DNA of 64,000 nt, from the NCBI GenBank assembly GCA_916048095.2, contig OU696594.1:2504781-2568780 (forward strand), read 5' to 3'. Shown piece after piece: positions 33,401-46,626 of the stretch (within the stretch, counting starts at the first letter, position 1; each line of letters opens with the position of its first letter). The DNA is from Sacculina carcini. Taxonomy: Eukaryota > Arthropoda > Thecostraca > Sacculinidae. The position numbers were made by a program, and so were the translations under genes. Below the pieces are notes generated by a model. It did no database searches, was not told the DNA's origin, and worked only from the letters and a program-made list of their open reading frames with translations.

Positions 33401-36400
33401 CTATACAATATGTATATATATCTATATATATAAAAGAGATCCTCTGTGTGTGTGTGTGTGTCTGTGTGTGTGTCTGTGTGTGTGTCTGTGTGTGTGTCTG
33501 TGTGTGTGTCTGTGTGTGTGTCTGTGTGTGTGTTCGACTCTCCTTGGTCCATTTTCTATCAGCTATTTTTCGGCCACCACTCAGCCTACCCGCTAACAAT
33601 TTATACCATAACGTTGGAAATTTTCTTGTCTACACTTTAGATTAAATTTTAAATTTCAAAAATGAAATCAAAAAAAGTTATAGCGGTGAAAAGACAAAAT
33701 GAACCCTGAAAAATGCGAAAATTGTGGTCAATGCTCTGCCATCTACTCCTCATAAACCAGAAATGGTACAGCCAAACAGATTATACCACTGTTTAGAAAA
33801 TTTTTTGTTCTACAAGATAGGTTATAATTCATATCCAAAAATAGAACATAAAAGATGTAAACATGACAAAATTTCAATCTATATTCAAAATTATATTTAT
33901 ACTCCACGCGTCTGATTTTCTATACTTTTTTCTCTATGTATCAAAAACTAATTATCACACAACTAAATAAATAATACCATCATGCTGGGAATTTTGTTTG
34001 CTACAACACGGTATAATTTTTAATTTTCCAAAGTGTATTAAAAAAAAGTTACGGCGGTGTGAAGTCAAAATGACAAAGTCAAAAATGCAAAATTGGCACT
34101 GGAAACCGTGAATGTTTTGGTAAATATTCCCCTATCTATTCCTCATAAACCAGCAATGGTACAGCTATAAAAATTATACTATTGTGTAGATAATGTTGTG
34201 TTCTACAAGAAAAGGTATAATTTATACCCACAAATGATACAAAAAAGGTGTAAAATTGGCAAAATTGTCAAATACATCCAAAATTACACTTGAACACCGG
34301 GTGACTAAAATTTATTCATTTTTCTATCTATTCCTCAAAAACTGTTTGTCACACAATAAAATAAATTATACCATCGTGCTCAAAAAATTTTTTTCTACAA
34401 AACGGTATAATTTTTAATTTTCTAAAAAGTATCTGAAGGAAGTGACGGCGGTGTAAAGTCAAAAGGACATATTGCCAATTTAACAGCTATTATGCGCACT
34501 TGCGATTACACAGGAATATACTACTGTGTAGAAAATTTTGTGTTCTACAAGATAAGCTATAATTTATACCCACAAATGATACAAAAAACGTGTAAAATTG
34601 GCAAAATTCTAAAATACATCCAAAATTACACTTGAACACCGGGCGACTAAAATTAATTCATTTTTCTACTATTTCTCAGTAACTATTTGTTACACATAAA
34701 AATAAATTATACCATCGTGCTAGAAATCTTGTTTTCTACAATACGGTATAATTTGTAATTTTCCAAAGTGTATCTGAAGGAAGTTACGCCGGTGTAAAGT
34801 CAAAATGTCATGTTGCCAATTTGACAGCTATTATGCGCACTTGCGATTACACAGGAATATACACCGATTAAATTTCACTGAAGTCCAATCACAATTTACG
34901 CACTTGCGATTACACAGGAATATACTAATGTGTAGAGAATTTTGTGTTCTACAAGATAAGCTATAATTTATACCCACAAATGATACAAAAAACGTGTAAA
35001 ATTGGCAAAATTCTCAAATACATCCAAAATTACACTTGAACACCGGGCGACTAAAATCAATTCATTTTTCTACTATTTCTCAGTAACTATTTGTTACACA
35101 TAAAAATAAATTACACCATCGTTCTAGAAATCTTTTCTTCTATAATACGGTATAATTTGTAATTTTCCAAAGGGTATCTGAAGGAATTTACGGCGGTGTA
35201 AAGTCAAAAGGACATATTGCCAATTTGACAGCTATTATGCGCACTTGCGATTACACAGGAATATACACCGATTAAATTTCACTGAAGCCCAATCACAATT
35301 AAGAATGCATCATATTATCTCCAAGCATGGATGGTGTGGTTTTATTGCGTACAGTTTAATTAATGCTACACTCTACTGAATATAAAGGCTTTATTGTCCT
35401 CAATAACGTTCCGCACGACGGGCGGGTAAAATGCTATTGGGAACAAAGTAAACTACTGAATTTAACTGTGTAATTTAATTGGTTTAATTTCAAGTTGCAT
35501 AAGCATAAGTTGCATAAGGATATGGGTTGCAATATCATGTAATGCCAACTTATGCTGTTTTAGCGGAAGCATTAACCTGGAATTATAGAGATGACAGAAG
35601 GTTGCATTGTTTTGATAGTGTTGTGGAAAAACATGTTTTCTAAATTGAAACATAAATTTCACATTTAGACTTTTAGATTAGCTATAACTTTCATGTGGGT
35701 TTGTTTTTCTTTTTCAATTTGCACTAATTTTTTTATGAATTGAATATTAATTATATTTTATGAACTGTTCCGCACGACGGGCGAATTAAATGTATCTATA
35801 AAGAGTGGGTTTAAATGATAGCGAGGTATATGATATTTTGCTAGCAGTAAATATTCTAGCGATAAAAGTAGAATAGCTCTTAAGCAAATGATTTTGGAGA
35901 ATGATGTGAACCTTTAAATATATTTTGCGATCTGATGATATATGTATTAGGAATAATACGTAGCAGAATATAGATTGCATAATATAATATCGGCTGTAAT
36001 ATCAAGGGCTGCATTATCGATGTTATCCAAAAAATAACAGCGGTATGAATATGATGCATTAGTGGAAGCATTAACCGGGAATTATGAGATAATATGATAA
36101 TGGTGTAAAATTATATCGCATTATGCAACAAATGTGAATTTAGCTACCTTACAGTTTGGTCCCGATACTATATTGGCGGGTTGAGAGAAAAGTATTGGTG
36201 GGCCGCGTGTTTGGGACCCCTGGGGTAGATAATCTCAGTCTTCTGATTACAAATTATGATCGCATCAGTATATTTTGTGATCACAAACTAATAAGTTAAA
36301 TCACCTCAGACTAGGCTGAGAGCGGTCAAGATTGAATGGTTGGGTTGGGTTGGGTAGGTTTGACTCAGGTTATATTGGGTTTTAATGATAGCGGAAAATA

Positions 36401-38724
36401 TATAAATTTTAACAATAAATATTATAGCGGTAAAAGTAAAATAGTACTTAAGCAAATGATATTGGGGAATGATGTTAAGTAATAAATATAGTTTGGAAAC
36501 AGTCTGATGAAAAGATTTCATCATCTTTCATTGTTTGTTTCGTGTTTGTGTTCTGAATTATACCACACGACGGGCAGATTTATATATCAGGCGGGTTGAG
36601 GGATAATATTTGTCAAAATAAGAACAAAAATATTCACATTTAGACTTTTCTATTGGTTAAGATATTTATAGGTTACATTTTTTGCTTTTCAATTTGTATT
36701 CATTATATTTTATGGATTTGATATGAATTTGATTGTATGAATTGTTCCGCACGACGGGCGGGTTTAAAAAAGTGTTTTCAGTTCATTTTTTTCAAATGGT
36801 TCATTTAAAATAATGTAATTTTTTTTAAAATAAAAATGTTCCGCGGGCAGCAACTATAGACAATAGAACGTTCAATTTCCCCTGTAGAATTAATCCATAC
36901 ACAAAACCAATGGATTTGACTTCAAATATGAATTTCATTGTATGAATTGTTCCGCACGGCGAGCGGGTATAAAAAAAGTGTTTCCATTTTTGAGTTCATT
37001 TTTTCAAATGTTTCATTTAAAAAAAGGTATATTTTTACAAATAAAAAGGCTCCGCGGGCAGCAACTATAGACAATAGAACGTTCAATTTCCCCTGTAGAA
37101 TTAATCCATACACAAAGCCAATGGATTTGACTTCAAGATGCAGAACGGATCGTGTTCGAGTTCTGAATTATTCAGCACGACGGGCGGGTTTAAAAATGAC
37201 TCAGGCGGACTGAGGGGAAATATTTTGTCGAAATAAAAATAATTAAATTTAGAATTTTCAATTGATTATTATTTTTATGAGTTTACCCTAATTCATTTTT
37301 AATTTTCCATATTATTTTATGAATTGAATATGAATTTCATGTTATGAATTGCTCCGCACAACGGGCGGGTTTTAATGCTATATACATAAAGAAGAAATTA
37401 TCTGTCTGTCTGTGTATGTATGCTCAAATATGAGGTGACATAATTGCGCTGGTTCATGGTTCGCTGGTTCAATGATCAGGGGCTTCAAACGCAAACGAAG
37501 CGATGGCTCATTTTTATGAAATAAAAATGTCCCGCGGGCAGCAATAAAACGTTCAATTTCACCGTATAGAATGAATTCATATACAAAACTAATGGATTTG
37601 ACTTCAAGAACCAGAACGGATGGTGTTCGAGTTCTGATTATTCCTCACGTCGGGCGGGTTTAAATATGAGGCGGGATGAGTGAAAATATTTTGTCAAAAT
37701 AAAATTACAAATAATGAAATTTAGACCTTTTAATTGATTAAGGTTTTCATGAGTTTGCCTTATTTATTTTTAATTTGCAATATTTTTATGAATTGCTCCG
37801 CACAACGGGCGGGTTTTAATGCTATATATAAACATAAAGAAGAAATGATCTGTCTGTCTGTGTATGTATGCTTGAATATGAGGTGACATAATTGCGCTGG
37901 TTCATGGTTCGCTGGTTCAATGATCAGGGGCTTCAAACGCAAACGAAGCGATGGCTCATTTTTATGAAATAAAAATGTCCCGCGGGCAGCAATAAAACGT
38001 TCAATTTCACCGTATAGAATGAATTCATTTACAAAACTAATGGATTTGACTTCAAGAACCAGAACGGATGGTGTTCGAGTTCTGAATTATTCCTCACGTC
38101 GGGCGGGTTTAAATATGAGGCGGGTTTAGTGAAAATATTTTGTCAAAATAAAATTAAAAATAATGAAATTTAGACCTTTTAATTGATTAATGTTTTCATG
38201 AGTTTGCCTTATTTGTTTTTAATTTGCAATATTTTTATTAATTGCTCCGCACAACGGGCGGGTTTTAATGCCATATATATACATAAAGAAGAAATTATCT
38301 GTCTGTCTGTGTATGTATGCTTGAATATTAGGTGACATAATTGCGCTGGTTCATGGTTCGCTGGTTCAATGATCAGGGGCTTCAAACGCAAACGAAGCGA
38401 TGGCTCATTTTTATGAAATAAAAATGTCCCGCGGGCAGCAATAAAACGTTCAATTTCACCGTATAGAATGAATTCATATACAAAACTAATGGATTCGACT
38501 TCAAGAACCAGAACGGATGGTGTTCGAGTTCTGAATTTTTCCTCACGTCGGGCGGGTTTAAATATGAGGCGGGTTGAGTGAAAATATTTTGTCAAAATAA
38601 AATTAAAAATAATGAAATTTAGACCTTTTAATTGATTAAGGTTTTCATGACTTTGCCTTATTTATTTTTAATTTGCAATTTTTTTATTAATTGCTCCGCA
38701 CAACGGGCGGGTTTTAATGCTAGT
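33401..38724 (+). mobile_element. Full composite HINE-like element, array copy 2 (5.3 kb)
   Basis: It has the same start (33421), a GT/CTG microsatellite (33443-33532), satellite to about 35270, the pivot at 35307, and the same series of hairpin modules, ending in TTTTAATGCTAGT at 38712-38724. It differs from copy 1 by carrying three tandem minimal units at its distal end (37351-38700). No coding sequence is seen; the 60-130 codon frames are artefacts shared by repeat copies. Confidence 0.75.
37351..38700 (+). repeat. Three tandem 449-bp minimal units
   Basis: The terminal hairpin GCTCCGCACAACGGGCGGG begins at 37351, 37795, 38244 and 38693, giving spacings of 444, 449 and 449. Each unit contains ATTATCTGTCTGTCTG, GAGGTGACATAATTGCGC, GTCCCGCGGGCAGCA and CCTCACGTCGGGCGGG, and ends with the terminal hairpin. 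The units are nearly identical, so the amplification looks recent. Confidence 0.9.
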
Positions 38725-41700
38725 GTATATATAAAAGAGATCCTCTGTCTGTCTGTCTGTCTGTCTGTCTGTGTGTTTATCTGTCCCACCCTCCTTGGTC
38801 ACATTTTCAGAAAGCTGCTACTCGGTAACCACTTAATGTACCCGCCAACAATATATACCATTACGCTGGAAATTTTCTTGTCTACACCATAGGATAAATT
38901 TAAATTTTAAAAATTAAACCAAAAAAAGTTATCGCGGTGAAAAGACAAAATGAACCCTGAAAAATTCGAAAATTTTGGTCAATATTCCTACATCTACTCC
39001 TCATAAACCAAAAATGGTACAGCCAAAGAAATTATACCACTGTGTAGAAAATATTCTGCTCTACGCGATAGGCTATAATTAATATCCAAAAATTAAATAT
39101 AAAATATGTAAAAATGACAAAACTTCAGTCTACATTCAAAATTATATTTAAGCTCGACGCGTCCGATGTTTTGTACTTTTTCTCTATTTCTCGGCAACTA
39201 AACATCACACATCTAAATAAATATTACCATCATGCTGGAAATTTCGTTTTCTACAGCACGGTATATATTTTAATTTTCCAGAGCGTATTATAAAAAAGTT
39301 ACGGCGGTGTGAAGTCAAAATGACAAAGTCAAAAAGGCACTGAAAAACGCGAATATTTTGGTCAATATTCCGCTATCTATTCCTCTTAAACCAGCAGAGT
39401 TACAGTTATAAAAATTATACTATTGTGTAGAAAATTTTGTGTTCTACAAGAAACGCTATAATTTATACCCACAAATGATACAAAAAACGTGTACAATTGG
39501 AAAAATTCTCAAATACGTCCAAAATTACACTTGAACACCGTGCGACTAAAATTCATTCATTTTTCTACCTATTTCTCAAGAAATATTTGTTACACATAAA
39601 AATAAATTATACCATCGTGCTGGAAAGCTTGTTTTCTACAATACGGTATAATTCTTAATTTTCCAAAGTGTATCTGAAGTAAGTTACGGCGGTGTAAAGT
39701 CAAATGGACATATTGCCAATTTGACAGCTATTATGCGCACTTGCGATTACACAGGAATATACTACTGTGTAGAGAATTTTGTGTTCTACAAGAAAATGTA
39801 TAATTTATACCCACAAATGATACAAAAAACGTGTAAAATTGGCAAAATTCTCAAATACATCCAAAATTACACTTGAACACCGGGTGACTAAAATTAATTC
39901 ATTTTTCTACCCATTTCTCAGGAACTGTTTGTCATACATTAAAATAAATTATACCATCGTGCTAGAAATTTTGTTTTCTACAATACGGTATAATTTTTAA
40001 TTTTCCAAAGTGTATCTGAAGGAAGTTACGGCGGTGCAAATTCAAAAGCACATATTACCAATTTGACAGCTATTATGCGCACTTGCGATTACACAGGAAT
40101 ATACACCGATTAAATTTCACTGAAGCCCAATCACAATTAAGAATGCATCATATTAGCTCCAAGCATGGATGGTGTGGTTTTATTGGGTACAGTTTAATTA
40201 ATGCTACACTATACTGAATATAAAGGCTTTATTGTCCTCAATAACGTTCCGCACGACGGGCGGGTAAAATGCTACTGGGAACAAAGTAAACTACTGAAAT
40301 TTACTGTATAATTTAATTGGTTTAATTTCAAGCTGCATAAGCTTAAGCTGCATAAGGATATGGGTTGTAATATCATGCAATGCCAACTATATGAATATGC
40401 TGTTTTAGCGGACGCATAAATCTGGAATTATAGAGATGACAGAAAGTTTCATTGTTTTGATAGTGTTACACTTCTGAATTACTACACACGAAGGACGGGT
40501 GTGAATTTGAGCAGTGTTGAGGGAAAAACATCGTCAATAATTAAAACAAGAATTTACAAATTTGACTTTTTATGTTGGTCGTTTTTCATCCATTTTCTTT
40601 GTGTTTGTTTCATGTTTGAGTTCAGAATTATTCCGCACGACGGGCAGCTTTAAATAAGAGGTGGGTTGTGGAAAAACATGTTTTCTAAATTGAAACATAA
40701 ATTTCACATTTCTACTTTTATATTGGCTAAAACTTTCCTATGGGTTTGTTTTTCTTTTTCAATTTTCACTAATTTTTTATAAATTGAATATTAATTATAT
40801 TTTATGAACTGTTCCGCACGACGGGCGGGCTTAAATGTATCTATAAAGAGTGGGTTTAAATGATAGCGAGGTATATGATATTTTGCTAGCAGTAAATATT
40901 CTAGCGATAAAAGTAGAATAGCTCTTAAGCAAATGATTTTGGAGAATGATGTGAACCATTAAATATATTTTGCGATCTGATGATATATGTATTAAGAATA
41001 ATACGTAGCAGAATATAGATTGCATAATATAAAATCGGCTGTAATATCAAGGGCTGTAATATCGGTGTAATCCAAAAAATAACAACTGTAGGAATATGAT
41101 GCATTAGTGGAAGCATTAACCGGGAATCATGAGATAATATGATAATGGTGTATAATTATATCGCATTATGCAACAAATGTGAATTTAGCTGCCTTACAGT
41201 TTGGTTCCGATACTATATTGGCGGGTTGAGTATTGGGTACTATATTGGCGGGATAAGTATTGGTGGGCCGCGTGCTTGGGACCCCTGGGGTAGATAATCT
41301 CAGTCTTCTGATTACAAATTATGATCGCATCAGTATATTTTGTGATCACAAACTAATAAGTTAAATCACCTCAGACTAGGCTGAGAGCGGTCAAGATTGG
41401 ATGGTTGGGTTGGGTTGGGTAGGTTTGACTCAGGTTATATTGGGTTTTAATTATAGCGGAAAATATATAAATTTTAACAATAAATATTATAGCGGTAAAA
41501 GTGAAATAGTACTTAAGCAAATGATATTGGGGAATGATGTTAAGTAATAAATATATTTTGGAAACATTCTGATGAAAAGATTTCATCATCTTTCATTGTT
41601 TGTTTCGTGTTTGTGTTCTGAATTATACCACACGACGGGCCGATTTATATATCAGGCGGGTTGAGGGTTAATATTTGTCAAAATAAGAACAAAAATATTC

Positions 41701-43103
41701 ACATTTAGACTTTTCTATTGGTTAAGATATTTATAGATTACATTTTTGGGTTTTCAATTTGTATTCATTATATTTTATGGATTTGATATGAATTTTATTG
41801 AATGAATTGCTCCGCACAACGGGCGGGTTTTGATGCCATATATATACATAAAGAAGAAATTATCTGTCTGTCTGTGTATGTATGCTTGAATATGAGGTGA
41901 CATAATTGCGCAGGTTCAATGGTATATATATACATAAAGAAGAAATTATCTGTCTGTCTGTGTGTGTATGCTTGAATGAGGTGACATAATTGCGCGGGTT
42001 CAATGGTATAGATCAGGGGCTTAATTGTTCCGCACGACGGGCGGGTAAAATGCTACTGGGAACAAAGTAAACTACTGAATTATTGTACCATATAGAACCA
42101 TTAAATAAAAAACCATTATTATATAATAAAGAACCATTTGAATATTAGTTAGTTAGTTGTCATTAGTTGGTTTATATATAAAGAACCATTGGTGTTGGGG
42201 CTTAATTGTTCCGCACGACGGGCGGGTTTAAATATGAGGCTGTTCGAGGGAAAATGTTAAATGTTTTGCTTTTTAATTTGTATTCAGTTTATTTTATGGA
42301 TTGAATATGCATTTTATTTTATGGATTGAATATGCATTTTATTTTATAAATTGTTCAGCACGACGGGCGGGTTTAAATATGAGACGGGCTGAAGGAAAAT
42401 ATGTTGTCAAAAATATAATTGAATTTAGACTTTTCAATTGAGTAAGATTTTAATGAGTATATCTGTTTTCTTTTTTAATTTGCAATATGTTTATGAATTA
42501 AATATGAATTTCATCTTATGAATTGCTCCGCACAGCTGGTGGGTTTCAATGCTAGACGGTGATATTAAGTTATTAAAATATTTTGGAAACATTATGATGA
42601 AAAAGTGTAGTCATTTTTCATTGTTTCGTGTCTGAGTTCTGAATTATTCAGCACGACGGGCATGTATAAATATGAGGCGGTTTAGGCAAACTATTTTGTG
42701 AAAATAAATATGAAAATATAGAAATTTAGACTTTTGTATGGGTTTACTCAACTCTTTTTAAATTCATATTCCTTTTCTCTCATGAATTGAATACAAATTT
42801 AATAGTATGAACTGTTTCGCACGACGGGCGGGTTTACATGCTAGGATTTTCATTGTTTGTTACGTGTTTGTGTTCTGAATTATTCCGCACAAAGGGTTGG
42901 TTTATATATGAGGCGGGTTGAGGGAAAATATTATGTCAAAATAAAAATAAAAATATTCACACTCGGACTTTTCTATTGAGTAAGACACTGATGAGTTTTC
43001 ATTTTCTTTTTTAATTTGGAATATTTTTATGAATAAGAATTATTATGAATATTAATTCCATTTTATGAATTCCTCCGCACAACGGGCGGGTTTTAATGCT
43101 AGT
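38725..43103 (+). mobile_element. Full composite HINE-like element, array copy 3 (4.4 kb)
   Basis: It starts with GTATATATAAAAGAGATCCTC and (CTGT)n. The satellite runs to about 40110 and the pivot is at 40145. Hairpin modules follow, and the terminus CCGCACAACGGGCGGGTTTTAATGCTAGT lies at 43075-43103. It is shorter than copies 1 and 2 mainly because of changes between 41800 and 42550. There, two partial minimal units and an unrelated TTAGTTAGTTGTCATTAGTTGG stretch replace part of the module series. Confidence 0.75.
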
Positions 43104-43740
43104 ATATATATAAAACAGATCCTCTGTCTGTCTATCTGTGTGTCTGTCCCACCCTCCTTGGTCCATTTTTCTGCCAACTACTTCTCGGCAACCACTTGGG
43201 GTACCCGCTAACAATTTACACCACCATGTTCAAAAAGTTCTTGTTTACACGATGTAAATTGTCTAACTTAACCTAGTCTAACCTGTATTAATTATTGACG
43301 GAGTTTTTTTCCTTCAACACTCCTCAAATTTAAGCCCGTCCTTCGTGCGCAGTTATTCAGAAGTGTAACACTATGAAAACAATGAAGCTTTCTGTCATCT
43401 CTATAATTCCAGGATAATGCTTCCTCTGAAGCAACATATGCATATAGTTGGCATTATATGATATTGCAGCCCATATGCATATGCAACTTGTAATTAAACC
43501 AATTACATTACACAGTTATATTCAGTAGTTTACTTTGTTGCCAGTAGCATTTCTCCCGCCCTTAGTGTGGAACAATTCATGAGTAAATATTGAGGACAAT
43601 ATAACCTTTCTATTCAGTATAGTGTAGGATTAATTAAAACGTACGCAATAAAACCACACCATCAATGATTGGAGCTAATAATATGCATTCTTAAAAGTAA
43701 TTGCACTTCAGTGGAATTAAATCCGTGTACAGCGGACACT
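43104..43740. repeat. Fourth array start, broken, then an inverted composite fragment
   Basis: A fourth start (TAAAACAGATCCTCTG, CCACCCTCCTTGGTCC) directly follows copy 3 but ends near 43255. From about 43290 to 43740 the sequence is the reverse complement of the pivot region (inverted pivot near 43652-43690; hairpin near 43558). A CTAACTTAACCTAGTCTAACCTG stretch marks the join. Confidence 0.7.
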
Positions 43741-45059
43741 GTGTTCATGTGTACATGTGGACAGCGGTATAATCAGTGTACATGTGGACAGCGGTTCGCT
43801 TCTTGATGCGCTCCAACAATTTCTTCCTGTGACAAAACCTAGCCAGTGAATTGTCTGTGACAAACATGCTAAAATAGCTTAAAGCAATAGCAATAGCTTA
43901 AAGGATTGCATGAATGACCTGTTGAAGCGCTCATTGTTTCAATTGTCCACTGCAGCTGCTGATTTGTCGGTATCTTTGTGAATGCGAGTCGTAGGTAAAC
44001 GCTCAGATACTCATCAATATTTCTGCCAAATCATCCGGACTTTTTCTTTCTTTGTTTTTTCTTTGTGCTTCTGATTATGATGAAGAACTTCATTGGCTGC
44101 ATCTGTATCCAAACACTTGACGGAATTGTATACTCAAATTATTGCATTGTTGATTGTTAATCAAGTATTGGTACTTTTGTCCAAAACAACATTTTCAACC
44201 ACAAACATTTCAATTGGATATTGGAAACATACACTGACTAGACCCAAAGTTGTACGATCTCTGAGATGAATGACAAACTACTTGAGGATATATCAGCGTG
44301 CACACCATTACATGCATTGAACGAGGATTGAATGACAACTGGAAAACGTAATCTGTGCTATTTCACATTATGAGTGTTTATTGAGAAACGGCTGACTGTC
44401 ACGACAGTTTAATCCATTTGGACATGGTTGAGATGACGTTTTTGCCTCGAGCAGAGTATGTCAGTATGTCGAAAACGGCAAGCGTAAAATTCCTTTCTAA
44501 GTCATCAGCAATGCTTGGAAAAGTAAACGGCCCATGCACGAATGCTAGCAAAACACTATTTGCAAATGAGAACAGAAGGGCAATGCTTAAAAGTCAAATC
44601 AATCAAGATGATTTAGGGATGGCTTCTTTGAAGCTCCTCTGTTTGTCAGTGCCCCCTGTTTGCTTAATCCGCCAGCACGTGGACAGCACACTGCACAAAC
44701 ACACACGCACAAACATGGTGTGCATGAGCCGCCGCCCTGCAGCGTTTGTTGCAGAGTGCAAAAAAACAACGACACAAAACAAAACGCCCAAAACAGGCGA
44801 TGCAGCCGGCACCAGGGCATGCGTCATACCACTTCTGTGCTGAACAGCCAAACAAACGTGACTCAACACGAAAACACACACATGTTATTCATAGACAATT
44901 TCAAATTGTTATTGAACTTTATTTAATCTAAGATACTTTATTGCCAAATTTCAACTAATTGTCGTGCTGGTAAGTTCACTGATACAATGAAACGTTTTAA
45001 AAATTTGCTTTAGGAAGAGCGCTATTTATAAAAAGAACCCGTACCATTCCCGACCCCAC
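43741..45059 (+). other. Low-copy segment, no recognised gene
   Basis: This is the longest stretch that does not match any other part of the window. A 17-bp GTACATGTGGACAGCGG repeat lies at 43752-43796. The longest frame is 44418-44843 on the plus strand (141 codons, MDMVEMTFLPRAEYVSMSKTAS...), basic and without a recognised domain. Its 3' third runs through a CA-rich stretch that is also open on the minus strand. It could be a decayed transposon or host intergenic DNA. I assign no function. Confidence 0.35.
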
Positions 45060-45311
45060 CAATGACATTGATAGCCCAAATTAGTTGTTCTGTGATTGGC
45101 TATGGTTTACTGTGTGTGTGTGTGTGTGTGTGTGTTCGTGTGTGTGTGTGTGTGTGTGTATGTGTGTGTGTGTGTGATTTGCATTTGCGCTTTGAGTAGT
45201 TTACTGTGTCTATGAGCGTGTGTTTGTATGTGTTTGTATGTGTGTGCGCATGTCATGCTGTTAGGTGTTCATGCTCCGCGGCGGCAAGCACTTGACTAGC
45301 TCGTCTGTTCG
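45060..45311 (+). repeat. GT-rich microsatellite region
   Basis: (GT)n with small interruptions runs over 45110-45175, then looser TGTGTTTGTATGTGTG repeats to 45250. The remainder to 45311 is short unique sequence. Confidence 0.8.
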
Positions 45312-45690
45312 TCTCTGAGTGTGCAGGTGGCTGCTATTTTATTTTATGCAATTTCTTCAAGTAATGCAGCTGACCCAAAAAAATTGTCAAAGACAGCGTG
45401 TTGACCAGGTTGCATATTCACACTTTCAATCATTTGAAGCACTACACTCCCACCAAGACCAAATCTTTTATCGATCCTTTAAGTGTCCACACTGAGCTGT
45501 TGAAACTTGATCATAATCGGGGACCAGATTTACCACCTGATGAATATCATCATGCCACTTATAGGCAAATTTTTTCGTCGCTTTGTTTTAAGTGGTTCTG
45601 CTGCAAGACATTGAGTTGATTTGATGTGAGGGTGATCATCATCTGCATCACGACTCAAACCATTGCTGAGTAAAATTATCCTCGGAAAGC
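45312..45690 (+). repeat. Block duplicated at 1836-2213 (without the MITE)
   Basis: It is nearly identical to 1836-2213 and has a single TCTCTGAG at its left edge, where the other copy has the MITE and two. The same 73-codon frame lies at 45398-45619. The right border changes at ..CCTCGGAAAGC, where a GC-rich RT tail follows. Confidence 0.75.
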
Positions 45691-45691
45691 G

Positions 45692-45942
45692 GCTCGGGCG
45701 GCCGAGGAGACTAAAAGACGGCGCTACTTGGACCTGAGCCAGCGGTATGACTTCGCGCCGCTGGCCGTCGAAACGACCGGCGTGTTGGGGTCCACATTCG
45801 ACGACCTCATCAAGATCATCGGTCGTCGAATAACAGAGCGTTCTGGAGAGCCGCGCGAGACGGCCTGGCTCAGACAGCGGGTCAGTCTGGCGGTCGTGCG
45901 CGGCAACGCGGCAGCTATCACCGGGCTGCTGAACTTATGTGT
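45692..45942 (+). pseudogene. GC-rich fragment resembling a retrotransposon polyprotein tail
   Basis: The plus frame reads AARAAEETKRRRYLDLSQRY, then FAPLAVETTGVLG, then IKIIGRRITERSGEPRETAW, LRQRVSLAVVRGNAAAITG. I recognise the pattern PxAVETxG...IGRRxxxxTGExR...LxQRxSxAxxRGNAA from the C-terminal tails of reverse-transcriptase polyproteins in invertebrates such as cnidarians and molluscs. The frame ends in a GT microsatellite and no RT domain is attached, so this is a short displaced fragment. Family placement is from memory and not certain. Confidence 0.5.
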
Positions 45943-46164
45943 TTGTGTGTGCGTGTTTTTCAGTTTTATATCGTGTTTTGTATGAGTGTATGATTGTGTA
46001 TGTATAATATAATACACAATCATACACTTAATCATACACGTATAATATAATGTGTGTGCATGTACACAAAAAAAACAAAAAAAACAACAAAAAAACACAC
46101 ACACACACACAAATGGCACAGCAATATACCACATTCTTCCTGAATCAAAAAAAAAAAAACACAC
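45943..46164 (+). repeat. Low-complexity spacer
   Basis: GT-rich sequence is followed by a small inverted repeat (ATGATTGTGTATGTATAATA / TATAATACACAATCAT, 45988-46025) and A/C-rich runs (46069-46165). Confidence 0.6.
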
Positions 46165-46585
46165 ACACACACTGATACACCACCGCCTCCAAAAATCCAG
46201 CTCGTACACACTGCAGCGGTTCAAGCCGGATATTTCTGGATATACCGTCGCGAGTGGGCGAAAACAAGCAGCGGCCAGCAGCACGCACGCTGCACGTGAC
46301 AGAGGCGATTCCAAAATTCCGACACATACACACACACACGAAGCATCAACCATACCGTGTATGTAAAGTAAAGTAAATTGCATTTATTGCTCATCCATCA
46401 AGATACACATCATCAGGCTTTTCAGTATAATATGAACATTCACACGCTCACACACACACACACCCAAACCATCCATGATTAACTACATATGTATGCACAT
46501 TCACAACATCATCATATATACATACATACGCAACATATACACATATATCATAACTCAAAAGGTTTGTGTGAATGAAATTTTGTTC
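46165..46585 (-). repeat. Block duplicated at 3540-3965, with LINE/SINE-like 3' end
   Basis: It is the same as 3540-3965, including GCAATAAATGCAATTTACTTTAC on the minus strand at 46365-46393. Together with 45312-45690 it keeps the order of the 1836-3965 region, so the two loci share an older duplication. Confidence 0.65.
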
Positions 46586-46626
46586 AATGTGTGAGTGAAT
46601 TTTATTTTGTGATCTCAGTTGAATTT

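Noticed and set aside
35786-36071. Recurring 60-97-codon minus frames (also at 14521, 30880, 40831, 31798, 36306, 41371)
   Set aside because: They recur only because the composite repeat recurs. They drift freely between copies and have no domain.
37440-37480. tRNA-like B box (GGTTCAATGAT) in the minimal unit, suggesting a SINE
   Set aside because: No A box at the right distance, and the unit ends and arrays fit a HINE better.
28370-43103. Regularly spaced GC-rich palindromic motifs taken as a CRISPR array
   Set aside because: Spacing is irregular (about 100-600 bp), the intervening sequences are themselves repeated, and the context is animal transposons.
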